The notes beneath the pieces were generated by a model, which searched no databases, was not told the DNA's origin, and saw only the letters and a list, made by a program, of their open reading frames with translations. Shown in pieces: positions 39,751 through 47,392 of a stretch of DNA of 64,000 nucleotides. Source of the DNA: PALSA-555 sp963731625 (GTDB taxonomy: Bacteria > Actinomycetota > Acidimicrobiia > IMCC26256 > PALSA-555); assembly GCA_963731625.1 (NCBI GenBank), contig CAVSWH010000004.1:248001-312000 (forward strand). The letters run 5' to 3'. The position numbers and the translations under genes are program-made. Every line of letters starts with the position of its first letter. Position 1 is the first letter of the stretch.

Positions 39751-40235
39751 CGCCGGGCCGCCTCGGGGAGGGCGCGCAGGAGCGCGACCATCTCGAGCGC
39801 GGTGCGGGCGGCCTCGCCGCCCTTGTTGCCCGCGGCGCCGCCGGCCCGGTCGAGGGCCTGGCGCAGGTCGTGGGTGGTGAGGACGCCGAAGGCCATCGGG
39901 ACGCCGGTGTCGAGCGCGGCCTGGGCGATGCCGGCCGCGCAGGGCCCGGCGACGTACTCGAAGTGGGCGGTCTCGCCTTGGATGACGGCGCCGAGGCAGA
40001 TCACGGCGTCGACCGTCCCGGACGCGGCGAGGCGCTTCGCGGTGAGCGGGATCTCGAACGCGCCGGGGACCCACACGACGGGGACGGCCGCGGGGTCGAT
40101 CGCGTGCTCGGCGAGCGTCGCCTGGGCGCCCGCGAGGAGCGGCTGGGTGACCTGCTCGTTGAAGCGGCCGGCGACGATCGCGACCCGCATGTCGGACGCG
40201 TCGAAGGGTCCCGCCGGTGGCGCGTACTCCCCCAC
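39744..40235 (-). CDS. ribH: 6,7-dimethyl-8-ribityllumazine synthase
   Basis: Condenses the ribBA and ribD products to lumazine, next-to-last step of riboflavin synthesis. The 163-residue protein has VAIVAGRFNEQVTQPL, VWVPGAFEIPL, CLGAVIQGETAHFEYV and the catalytic histidine in LTTHDLRQAL. GTG 40235 follows the ribBA stop with no gap. Confidence 0.96.
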   Translation of the reverse strand: MGEYAPPAGPFDASDMRVAIVAGRFNEQVTQPLLAGAQATLAEHAIDPAAVPVVWVPGAFEIPLTAKRLAASGTVDAVICLGAVIQGETAHFEYVAGPCAAGIAQAALDTGVPMAFGVLTTHDLRQALDRAGGAAGNKGGEAARTALEMVALLRALPEAARRC

Positions 40236-41456
40236 TCAGGTGCCGGCCTGGGGCTCGTCGAGGTTGAGGAAGTGGCCGAGCTTGTCCTGCTTGGTGCGCA
40301 GGTAGGAGATGTTCTCATCGTTGGGTTCGATGCGCAGCGGGACGCGCTCCACGATCTCGAGACCGTAGCCCTCGAGGCCGCCGTACTTCGCGGGGTTGTT
40401 GGTCATGAGCCGCATCGTGGTGATGCCGAGGTCGACGAGGATCTGTGAGCCGATGCCGTACTCGCGCGAGTCGGCGGGGAAGCCGAGCTCGACGTTGGCC
40501 TCGACGGTGTCGCGGCCGAGGTCTTGGAGGGAGTAGGCGCGCATCTTGTGGCCGAGGCCGATGCCGCGGCCCTCGTGGCCGCGCAGGTACACGACGACGC
40601 CCCGCTCGGCGGCGGCGACGGCCTCGAGCGCGACGTCGAGCTGGACTCCGCAGTCGCAGCGCAGCGACCCGAACACGTCGCCGGTGAGGCACTCGGAGTG
40701 GACGCGCACGAGCACGTCGTCGGAGCCCGCGACCTCGCCGCGGACGAACGCCAGGTGCTCGGTGCCGTCGAGGATGCTCTCGTAGACGTAGGCGGTGAAC
40801 TCGCCGTGGCGGGTCGGGATGCGCGCCTCGGAGACGCGGCGGACGAGCTTCTCGCGCTGGCGGCGGTAGCGGATGAGGTCGGCGATCGAGATGATCTCGA
40901 GGCCGTGCTCGGCGGCGAACGCGGCGAGGCGTGGGAGGCGGGCCATCGTGCCGTCGTCGTTCACGACCTCGGCGAGCACGCCGGCCGGGTAGCAGCCGGC
41001 GAGGCGGGCCAGGTCGACGGACGCCTCGGTGTGGCCGGCGCGCTTCAGCACGCCGCCCTCGCGGTAGCGGAGGGGGAAGATGTGGCCGGGCCGGGCGAGG
41101 TCCTCGGCTCGGGTGCGCGGGTCCAGGATCGCCTTCACGGTCGTCGCGCGGTCGGGCGCGGAGATGCCGGTGGTCGTGCCGTGCACGGCGTCGACCGAGA
41201 CGGTGAACGCGGTGCGCTGCGATTCGGTGTTGTTCGCCACCATGAGCGGCAGCGAGAGCTCGTCGAGGCGGGGGCCCTCGACGGGCATGCAGATGACGCC
41301 GCTGGTGTGGCGGATCATGAACGCCATCCGCTCGGGGGTGACGCGCTCGGCGGCCATGATGAGGTCGCCCTCGTTCTCGCGGTCGGCGTCGTCGACGACG
41401 ACGACGAGCTCCCCGCGCCGGACGGCGTCGATGGCCGTGTCGATGTTCGTGAACAT
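40236..41456 (-). CDS. ribBA: 3,4-dihydroxy-2-butanone-4-phosphate synthase / GTP cyclohydrolase II
   Basis: Bifunctional riboflavin enzyme of 406 residues. The N-terminal RibB domain has VVDDADRENEGDLIMAAE and HTEASVDLARLAG; the C-terminal RibA domain has the zinc motif ECLTGDVFGSLRCDCG and GHEGRGIGLGHKMRAY. I chose ATG 41456 because a strong GGAGGTGA lies 5 bp upstream; a GTG at 41465 that overlaps the ribE stop is an alternative giving three more residues. Confidence 0.96.
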   Translation of the reverse strand: MFTNIDTAIDAVRRGELVVVVDDADRENEGDLIMAAERVTPERMAFMIRHTSGVICMPVEGPRLDELSLPLMVANNTESQRTAFTVSVDAVHGTTTGISAPDRATTVKAILDPRTRAEDLARPGHIFPLRYREGGVLKRAGHTEASVDLARLAGCYPAGVLAEVVNDDGTMARLPRLAAFAAEHGLEIISIADLIRYRRQREKLVRRVSEARIPTRHGEFTAYVYESILDGTEHLAFVRGEVAGSDDVLVRVHSECLTGDVFGSLRCDCGVQLDVALEAVAAAERGVVVYLRGHEGRGIGLGHKMRAYSLQDLGRDTVEANVELGFPADSREYGIGSQILVDLGITTMRLMTNNPAKYGGLEGYGLEIVERVPLRIEPNDENISYLRTKQDKLGHFLNLDEPQAGT

Positions 41457-41461
41457 GGGTG

Positions 41462-42073
41462 TCACCTCCGGCGGAGCGCCGGGTTGAGGGGATCGAGGAG
41501 CCGGTCGACGTACTTGGCGACGACGTCGGTCTCGAGGTTGACGGTCGCGCCCGGTGGGCGCGACCCGAGGGTCGTGACGGCGAGCGTGTGGGGGATGAGC
41601 GCGACGCCGAAGGAGTCGTCGGCGACGTCGGTGACGGTGAGGCTGACGCCGTCGACGGTGACCGAGCCCTTCTCGACGATGTGGCGCAGCAGTGGCGGTG
41701 GGGTCTCGACGGTGAGGCGGACCGACCCGTCGCCGTCGGGGGCGCGCGCCGTGACGGTCCCGACGCCGTCGACGTGGCCCTGGACGAGGTGCCCGCCGAG
41801 ACGGTCGGTGAGCCGCATCGGGCGCTCCAGGTTGACCGGGTCGCCGACCCGGAGGCCGCCGAGGGTGCTGCGGGCGAGGGTCTCGGGTGCGACGTCGAAC
41901 GTGACGGTGGCGTCGTCGCGGGCCACGACGGTGAGGCAGACGCCGTTCACCGCGATCGACGCGCCGGTCGTCGCGTCGGGGAGCGTCGCGTCGGCGGCGA
42001 CGACGAGGCGGGCCGGGGTCCCGGTCGGGGCGACGCGCACCTCCCCGAGCTCCTCGACGATGCCGGTGAACAT
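41462..42073 (-). CDS. ribE: Riboflavin synthase alpha chain
   Basis: Dismutates two lumazines into riboflavin. The 203-residue protein is a tandem of two lumazine-binding barrels: MFTGIVEELGEV with VNGVCLTV, and GGHLVQGHVDGVG with VDGVSLTVTDV. ATG 42073 overlaps the ribD stop as TGATG. Confidence 0.96.
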   Translation of the reverse strand: MFTGIVEELGEVRVAPTGTPARLVVAADATLPDATTGASIAVNGVCLTVVARDDATVTFDVAPETLARSTLGGLRVGDPVNLERPMRLTDRLGGHLVQGHVDGVGTVTARAPDGDGSVRLTVETPPPLLRHIVEKGSVTVDGVSLTVTDVADDSFGVALIPHTLAVTTLGSRPPGATVNLETDVVAKYVDRLLDPLNPALRRR

Positions 42074-43170
42074 CAGGCGCGCGCCGGCGGGTCGTAGGTG
42101 ACGCGGACGTCGTCGTCGAGGACGGTGACGTCGCGGAGGGTCCAGTGCGCGGCGTCGCCGATGGTGGGCGGGCCGGGCGCGTCGACGACGGCGCGGGCCT
42201 CGCTGCCGAGCAGCGTCGCGCCGACGTAGACGACGAGGCGGTCGATGAGGCCGGCGCGCCAGAGCGCGCCGTGGAGCCCGGCGCCGCCCTCGACGAGCGC
42301 CTGGAGGACCCCGTGGCGGGCGAGGACGGTGAGCGCCTCGCGGAGGTCCACGCCGGTCGGTGCGGCGTCGACGACCTCGACCTTCGCGCCGTGGGCCTGC
42401 CAGTCGTCGGTCGCGTCCACGGGCGCGGCGGCGGTCGTGACGACGAGCGTGGGTGCGAGCTCGGGGTCGAAGAGCGGGCCGGTGGCGGGGACGCGGCCGC
42501 GGGCGTCGAGCAGGACGCGCAGCGGCGGGGTCGGCGGCGCCGCGGCGTCGCGGACGGTGAGCGCCGGCTGGTCGGCGATCGCGGTCCCGGCCCCGACGAC
42601 GACCGCCTGCGAGTCGGCGCGCAGGGCGTGCGCGTCGGCGCGGGCGGCGGGCCCGGTGATCCAACGGGAGGTCCCGTCGGGTGCGGCGGTGCGACCGTCG
42701 ACGCTGCCGGCGGTCTTGGCGACGCAGTACGCCCGGCCGGTCCGCCGCTGGTGGAGGTACGGGGCGAGCGTGCGGCGCACGGCGTCGGCGCCGATCCCGA
42801 GGTCGACCGTCACCCCCGCGGCGCGGAGCGCGGCGAGCCCGCGGCCGGCGACCTGGGGGTCGGGGTCCTCGAGCGCGACGACGATGCGGGCTACCCCGGC
42901 CGCCAGGAGCGCGTCGACGCAGGGCCCGGTGCGGCCCTGGTGGTGGCACGGCTCGAGGGTGACGTAGGCGGTGGCGCCGGCGGCCCGTGGCCCGGCGGCG
43001 GCGAGCGCCGCGGCCTCGGCGTGGGCGCCGCCCGGCGGCTGGGTCGCGCCCTCCCCCACGACGACGCCGTCGGCGACGAGCACGCAGCCCACCCAGGGGT
43101 TCGGGGGCGTGCGCCGGCGGGCACCCTCGGCGAGGGCGAGGGCCCGGTCCATCAGCTCGCTGTCGCGCAC
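42073..43170 (-). CDS. ribD: Riboflavin biosynthesis deaminase/reductase
   Basis: Deaminates and then reduces the pyrimidine intermediate. The 365-residue protein has an N-terminal deaminase with zinc ligands in HAEAAAL and TLEPCHHQGRTGPC, and a C-terminal DHFR-like reductase (CVAKTAGSVDGRTA, LVEGGAGLHGAL). GTG 43170 is preceded by GAAGGGAACC as ribosome site; ATG 43152 is a possible but shorter start. It is the first gene of the riboflavin operon and follows the FMN riboswitch. Confidence 0.96.
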   Translation of the reverse strand: MRDSELMDRALALAEGARRRTPPNPWVGCVLVADGVVVGEGATQPPGGAHAEAAALAAAGPRAAGATAYVTLEPCHHQGRTGPCVDALLAAGVARIVVALEDPDPQVAGRGLAALRAAGVTVDLGIGADAVRRTLAPYLHQRRTGRAYCVAKTAGSVDGRTAAPDGTSRWITGPAARADAHALRADSQAVVVGAGTAIADQPALTVRDAAAPPTPPLRVLLDARGRVPATGPLFDPELAPTLVVTTAAAPVDATDDWQAHGAKVEVVDAAPTGVDLREALTVLARHGVLQALVEGGAGLHGALWRAGLIDRLVVYVGATLLGSEARAVVDAPGPPTIGDAAHWTLRDVTVLDDDVRVTYDPPARA

Positions 43171-43225
43171 CGCGGTTCCCTTCGGCCCCCGCGGCGGGGC
43201 GAGACGGCGCGCGTCGTCCGAGCGC

Positions 43226-43372
43226 CCTCTCCCATCCGGACTGTGACCGTCGGCTCCGGCATCGCACCGGATCAGCGCCACGACGGGTGGCCGTGGGCTC
43301 GCGGGCTCCCGTCGAGCACCTGCTCGACGGCTACCGCCGGTCGGGACTTGCACCCAAACCCCGAGGGCTGTC
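43226..43372 (-). promoter_or_regulatory. FMN riboswitch (RFN element)
   Basis: The minus strand carries the RFN blocks in order: GGGTGCAAGTCCCGACCGGCGG, a variable hairpin CGTCGAGCAGGTGCTCGACG, GGAGCCCGCGAGCC, GATCCGGTGCGATGCCGG and GCCGACGGTCACAGTCCGGATG followed by GAGAG. Helix P1 would pair the two ends. About 50 nt, including a GCCCCGCCGCGGGGGC hairpin, separate it from the ribD ribosome site, so control by terminator or by sequestering GAAGGGAA is possible. When FMN binds, ribD-ribE-ribBA-ribH should be turned down. Confidence 0.95.
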
Positions 43373-43431
43373 ACCCCCGATCCTAGACCGTTTCCGCGAG
43401 AATTGGAACGTGTTCTAGTTCGCGGGGCGGG

Positions 43432-43914
43432 TCAGTGGGGGTGGCCGCCCGCCAGGAGCTCGAGGGCGTGGGGGACGACCGGGAGGACCGCCGCGAGGCA
43501 CTCGACGGCGCCGCCGGCCGAGCCGGGCAGGTTGCAGACGAGGGCGGCACCGACGCTGCCGCACACGCCCCGGCTCAGCATGCCGAAGCCGCGCCCGTCG
43601 GCGTCGCTGGCCCGGCGCATCGCCTCGGCGAGGCCGGGCGCCTCGCGCTCGAGGACGCGGCGCGTCCCCTCCGGGGTGAGGTCGCGCGGGCCGAACCCGG
43701 TGCCCCCGGTGGTGACGACGAGGCCGGCGAAGCCGGCGGTGAGCTCGGTCAGCGCGGCGGCCACCGCGTCGACCCCGTCGGTGACGACGCGGCGCGCCGC
43801 GACCGTGAACCCCGCGCCGCCCAGCTGCTCGGCGACGGCATCGCCGGCCCGGTCCTCGCGCGTGCCGGCGGCGACGCCGTCGGAGACGGTGAGGACCTTG
43901 GCCGCCGGCGTCAC
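43432..43914 (-). CDS. MogA/MoaB-family molybdopterin adenylyltransferase-like protein
   Basis: A 160-residue protein of the MoaB/Mog fold: KVLTVSDGVAAGTREDRAG at the start, the molybdopterin-binding TTGGTGFGPRDLTPEG, and NLPGSAGGAVECLAAVLP near the end. Mog adenylylates molybdopterin before metal insertion. No other molybdenum-cofactor gene is here, but MoaB-like genes often sit alone next to rpe or other housekeeping genes in actinobacteria. I chose GTG 43914, in a GTGA overlap with rpe; GTG 43929 would add five residues. Confidence 0.88.
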   Translation of the reverse strand: MTPAAKVLTVSDGVAAGTREDRAGDAVAEQLGGAGFTVAARRVVTDGVDAVAAALTELTAGFAGLVVTTGGTGFGPRDLTPEGTRRVLEREAPGLAEAMRRASDADGRGFGMLSRGVCGSVGAALVCNLPGSAGGAVECLAAVLPVVPHALELLAGGHPH

Positions 43915-44573
43915 GCCGCGGTCGGCCACGCCGCCGCACGGAGGGCCCGCGCCGCCGCCGGCGGGTCGGGCGCGGCGAAGATCGCGGAGCCGGAGACGAG
44001 GATGTCGACCCCGGCGGCCGCGGCCTCGTGGGCCGTGCCGAGGTGCACGCCCCCGTCGATCTCGATCTCCACCGGCAGCCCGGCCTCGTCGATCGCCGCC
44101 CGGGCGGCGCGCACCTTGTCCAGCACGCTCGGGATGAACGACTGGCCGCCGAAGCCGGGGTGCACGCTCATGACGAGGAGCAAGTCGAGCTCGCCGAGGT
44201 AGGGGGCGGCGGCCTCGAACGGCGTCTCCGGGCTGATCGCGAGCCCCACCTGCACGGACCGTGACCGGAGCCGTTCGAAGAGGGGCCGCGGGTCGCCGAG
44301 CTCGACGTGGACGATGCAGCGGTCGGCGCCCGCGTCGGCGAAGTCGTCGAGGAGCACCCCCGGGTTGTCGACCATGAGGTGGCAGTCGAGGAACAGCGCG
44401 GTGTGCTGGCGCAGCGCGGCGACGACCGGCGGCCCGATCGTGAGGTTCGGGACGAAGTGGCCGTCCATCACGTCGACGTGGAGGAGGTCGGCCTCGGCGG
44501 TCACGCGGTCGATCTCGTCGCCGAGCCGGGCGAAGTCGGCGGAGAGGATCGACGGCGCCAGCTTGCGGCTCAC
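43911..44573 (-). CDS. rpe: Ribulose-phosphate 3-epimerase
   Basis: Interconverts ribulose 5-phosphate and xylulose 5-phosphate in the pentose phosphate pathway, supplying the ribulose 5-phosphate used by RibB. The 220-residue TIM barrel has LAPSILSADFARLG, the metal-binding HVDVMDGHFVPN, LDCHLMV and MSVHPGFGGQSF, and the phosphate site GSAIF. GTG start at 44573. It lies 58 bp after rsmB. Confidence 0.96.
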   Translation of the reverse strand: MSRKLAPSILSADFARLGDEIDRVTAEADLLHVDVMDGHFVPNLTIGPPVVAALRQHTALFLDCHLMVDNPGVLLDDFADAGADRCIVHVELGDPRPLFERLRSRSVQVGLAISPETPFEAAAPYLGELDLLLVMSVHPGFGGQSFIPSVLDKVRAARAAIDEAGLPVEIEIDGGVHLGTAHEAAAAGVDILVSGSAIFAAPDPPAAARALRAAAWPTAA

Positions 44574-44631
44574 CCGCTGACGCTACCGCCGCGGGCCGCG
44601 CCGGCCGCGGAACGGTGCCGGAGGGTTCCGC

Positions 44632-45909
44632 TCAGCGGCGCTCGAAGGCGGCGACGAACATGCCGTCGGTCCCCGCGTCTTGCGGGAGGAGGAGCGCGCC
44701 GCGGCCCGAGGGCCGCCACGGCGGGCCCGGAGGCGGGAGGACGGCGAAGCTCGGGCCGAGCGCGTCCCGGACGGCGTCGACGACGTCGACGGTCTCGGCG
44801 CGGGTGAGCGTGCACACCGAGTACACCAGCCGTCCCCCGACGCGCAGCGTCGCGGCCGCGACAGTCAGCAGGTCGCGCTGCAGCGCCAGCAGCGACGGGC
44901 TCGGCTCGCCGACGCGCCAGCGCGCCTCGGGCCGCCGGCGCAGCACCCCGAGCCCCGAGCAGGGCGGGTCGACGAGCGCGCGGTCCATCGTGGCCGCCGC
45001 GACCGGGAGCGCGCGCCCGTCGGCGAGGACCGGGTGCAGGTTGGCGAGGCCGAGGCGTCGAGCCGCGCTCGCCACGAGCGGGAGCCGGCCGGCGTGCACG
45101 TCGACGGCGACGACCGTCCCGTCGACGACGCGCTCGGCGAGGCCGGTCGCCTTGCCGCCCGGCGCGGCGGCGACGTCGAGCACGCGGTCGCCCCGGCGCG
45201 CGTCGACGAGGGCCACGACGGCCTGGCTGGCCTGGTCCTGGGGCGTCGCCCGGCCCTCCGCGACGGCGGGGAGCGCGCGCGGGTCCCCGACGCCCCGCAC
45301 GGCAATCGCCTCGGGCACGAGCGTGCCGGCGGTCGTCACTGCGCCGCCGGCGCGGAGCTCGGCGTCGAGCCCGGCGGCGTCGACGCGGCGCGGGTTCGGT
45401 CGCAGCGTGAGGGTCGGGACCTCGTTCTGCACGGTGAGGGCGCCGCGTGCGGCGTCGGCCCCGAGGTCGGCGTCGAGGCGCACGAGCACCCAGTCGGGGT
45501 AGGAGAGCGCCTCACCGTCGCTCGCCGGCGCGGGCCAGGGCGGCCCGCTCGCGGCGAGGGCGCGCAGGACCGCGTTGACGTAGCCGCGGGCGCGTGCCGG
45601 CGCGACGGTGACCGTCTCCCCCACCGCGGCGTGGGGTGCGACGCCGCGCTCGAGCTGGTAGGCGCCGAGGCGGAGCACGGCCCGCGCCGGTGCGTCGAGC
45701 GTCTCGAGTGGCCGGCGTGTGTGCGGCGCGAGGCGCGCGTCGAGGCGGCGCTGGGCGCGGAGCGTCCCGTAGACGAGGTCGGTGGTGAACGCGCGGTCCC
45801 GGTCCGAGAGGCCGGTGCGGCGCAGTGCCTCGGGGAGCACGAGGTTCGAGTACGCGCCGTCCTCGACGCGCACCAGGACCCGCTGGGCGACCTCCCGGGC
45901 GCTCGTCAC
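44632..45909 (-). CDS. rsmB: 16S rRNA (cytosine-967-C5)-methyltransferase
   Basis: SAM-dependent rRNA methyltransferase. The 425 residues comprise an N-terminal NusB-like RNA-binding domain (REVAQRVLVRVEDGAYSN, RAFTTDLVYGTLR) and a C-terminal RsmB/NOP catalytic domain with the SAM loop VLDVAAAPGGKATGLAE, the motif IV DPPCSGLG and the nucleophile in YSVCTLTRAE. GTG 45909 overlaps fmt by 4 bp; fmt-rsmB pairing is conserved. Confidence 0.95.
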   Translation of the reverse strand: MTSAREVAQRVLVRVEDGAYSNLVLPEALRRTGLSDRDRAFTTDLVYGTLRAQRRLDARLAPHTRRPLETLDAPARAVLRLGAYQLERGVAPHAAVGETVTVAPARARGYVNAVLRALAASGPPWPAPASDGEALSYPDWVLVRLDADLGADAARGALTVQNEVPTLTLRPNPRRVDAAGLDAELRAGGAVTTAGTLVPEAIAVRGVGDPRALPAVAEGRATPQDQASQAVVALVDARRGDRVLDVAAAPGGKATGLAERVVDGTVVAVDVHAGRLPLVASAARRLGLANLHPVLADGRALPVAAATMDRALVDPPCSGLGVLRRRPEARWRVGEPSPSLLALQRDLLTVAAATLRVGGRLVYSVCTLTRAETVDVVDAVRDALGPSFAVLPPPGPPWRPSGRGALLLPQDAGTDGMFVAAFERR

Positions 45910-46808
45910 GAGACGGGCAGGTCGAGCGCGCGCTGCCGGTACCCGGCGAGCCACGCGTCGCCCGCCATCGGCCGTCTGCCCTCCGCTTGGACGGTGTCGA
46001 GGACGAGCCCGCCGTCCGCGGTGCCGAGGGTCGAGCCTGGCCAGACGAGCCGGCCGTGCGGCGCGGCCGCCCCGGGATCGGGGTGCGCGGCGAGGACCTT
46101 GACCCGGCGGCCGTCGACGTGGAGCCACGCGCCCGGCCGGGGGTTCCCGGCGCGCACGACGCGCGCCAGCTCGGCGGCGGGCCGCGTCGGGTCGAGGTGG
46201 AACTCGTCGACGGCGAGCTTGTCGGCGTAGGTCGCCTCGCCGACCTGGGGTGTCGGTTCGAGCTCTCCCAGGTGCGCGAGGACGTCCAGCAGCGGGGGGA
46301 TCCCGAGCGCGATGAGCCGCTCGGTGAGCGTCCCCGCCGTCTCGTCCTCGCCGATCGGGGTGCGCACCGTGCGGAAGACCGGTCCGGTGTCGAGGCCCTG
46401 GTCGAGGCGCATGATCGACACGCCGGTCTCCTGGTCGCCGGCCAGGAGGGCGCGCTCGACCGGCGCGGCGCCGCGCCAGCGCGGCAGCAGCGACAGGTGC
46501 ACGTTCAGGAGGCCACGCGGCACGGCGTGGAGGAGCGACTCGGGGAGCAGCTGGCCGAACGCGGCGACGACGCCGACCTCGACGCGGCGCGCGACGAGCT
46601 CGTCGGTGACCTCCCGCGCCTTGGTGGGGGTCCGCACGGGGAGGTCCCAGCGGGTCGCCGCGGTCTGCACCGGGCTCGGCTGGACGTCCGTCCCGCGGCC
46701 TCGGCGACGCTCGGGCTGGGTGACGACGAGCGCGACGTCGTGCGCGTCCCGCAGCGCCTGGAGCACCGGCACGGCGGGGCCGGGCGTGCCGAAGAAGGCG
46801 ACCCGCAG
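45906..46808 (-). CDS. fmt: Methionyl-tRNA formyltransferase (probable CTG start)
   Basis: Formylates initiator Met-tRNA. The core motif NVHLSLLPRWRGAAPV with the catalytic residues, MRLDQGLDTGP, and a C-terminal tRNA-binding barrel are present. The expected first strand RVAFFGTPGPAVPVL is encoded upstream of the first GTG (46772) in the same frame, with no ATG, GTG or TTG before it. The codon in the start position is CTG at 46808, giving 300 residues, close to the usual length of about 310. Starting at 46772 would delete part of the folate-binding fold. It begins 10 bp after the def stop, without a clear Shine-Dalgarno, so coupling to def is likely. Confidence 0.9.
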   Translation of the reverse strand: MRVAFFGTPGPAVPVLQALRDAHDVALVVTQPERRRGRGTDVQPSPVQTAATRWDLPVRTPTKAREVTDELVARRVEVGVVAAFGQLLPESLLHAVPRGLLNVHLSLLPRWRGAAPVERALLAGDQETGVSIMRLDQGLDTGPVFRTVRTPIGEDETAGTLTERLIALGIPPLLDVLAHLGELEPTPQVGEATYADKLAVDEFHLDPTRPAAELARVVRAGNPRPGAWLHVDGRRVKVLAAHPDPGAAAPHGRLVWPGSTLGTADGGLVLDTVQAEGRRPMAGDAWLAGYRQRALDLPVS

Positions 46809-46818
46809 GCCGGGTCGG

Positions 46819-47367
46819 TCAGAGGCGGTGGTCGCCCCCGTTGGGACGGGCGTCGAAGTCGCGGGTGCGCAGCTCGCGCAACGCCGCCTTGCGGGTGTCG
46901 GGGTCGACGCGGTCGATCACGAGGATGCCGTCGAGGTGGTCGACCTCGTGCTGGATCATGCGGCCCATGAGCTCGTCGCCCTCGAGGACGACCTCGTGGC
47001 CGTCGAGGTCGAGGCCACGGACGGTGACGCGGTTGGGGCGGACGAGCTCGAACGCGAGGCCCGGCACGGACAGGCAGCCCTCCTCGTAGCTCCACTCCCC
47101 GTCCATCGCGACGATCTCGGGGTTCACGATCACGCCGGGCCCGGGCGCGTCCGCGCCACGCTCGAGGAGCTCCTCGACGTCGTAGGTGTAGAGGCGCTTC
47201 TGGACGCCGACCTGGGGCGCGGCGAGGCCGATGCCGCGGGCGTCGTGCATCGTGGCGCGCATCGCGTCGACGAGGCGGACGAGGTCACCGTCGAGCTCGG
47301 TGACTTCGCGCGCGCGCTGGCGCAGCACCGGGTCACCGAAGGTGCGAATGTCGAACGCCGTCACCAC
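46819..47367 (-). CDS. def: Peptide deformylase
   Basis: Removes the formyl group added by Fmt, a logical operon partner. The 182-residue metalloenzyme has the three active-site motifs: GIGLAAPQVG, EGCLSVPG (metal-binding Cys) and QHEVDHLDG (two metal-binding His). Tandem GTG codons at 47367 and 47364 are both possible starts. A TGGTATCCT element, an extended -10, ends just 4 bp before the first GTG, which hints at an internal leaderless promoter. Confidence 0.95.
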   Translation of the reverse strand: MVTAFDIRTFGDPVLRQRAREVTELDGDLVRLVDAMRATMHDARGIGLAAPQVGVQKRLYTYDVEELLERGADAPGPGVIVNPEIVAMDGEWSYEEGCLSVPGLAFELVRPNRVTVRGLDLDGHEVVLEGDELMGRMIQHEVDHLDGILVIDRVDPDTRKAALRELRTRDFDARPNGGDHRL

Positions 47368-47392
47368 GCCAGGATACCAGTCGCCTTCGCGG

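Noticed and set aside
43926..43929. GTG 43929 as start of the MogA-like gene
   Set aside because: It would overlap rpe by 19 bp; GTG 43914 gives the GTGA overlap used throughout this region.
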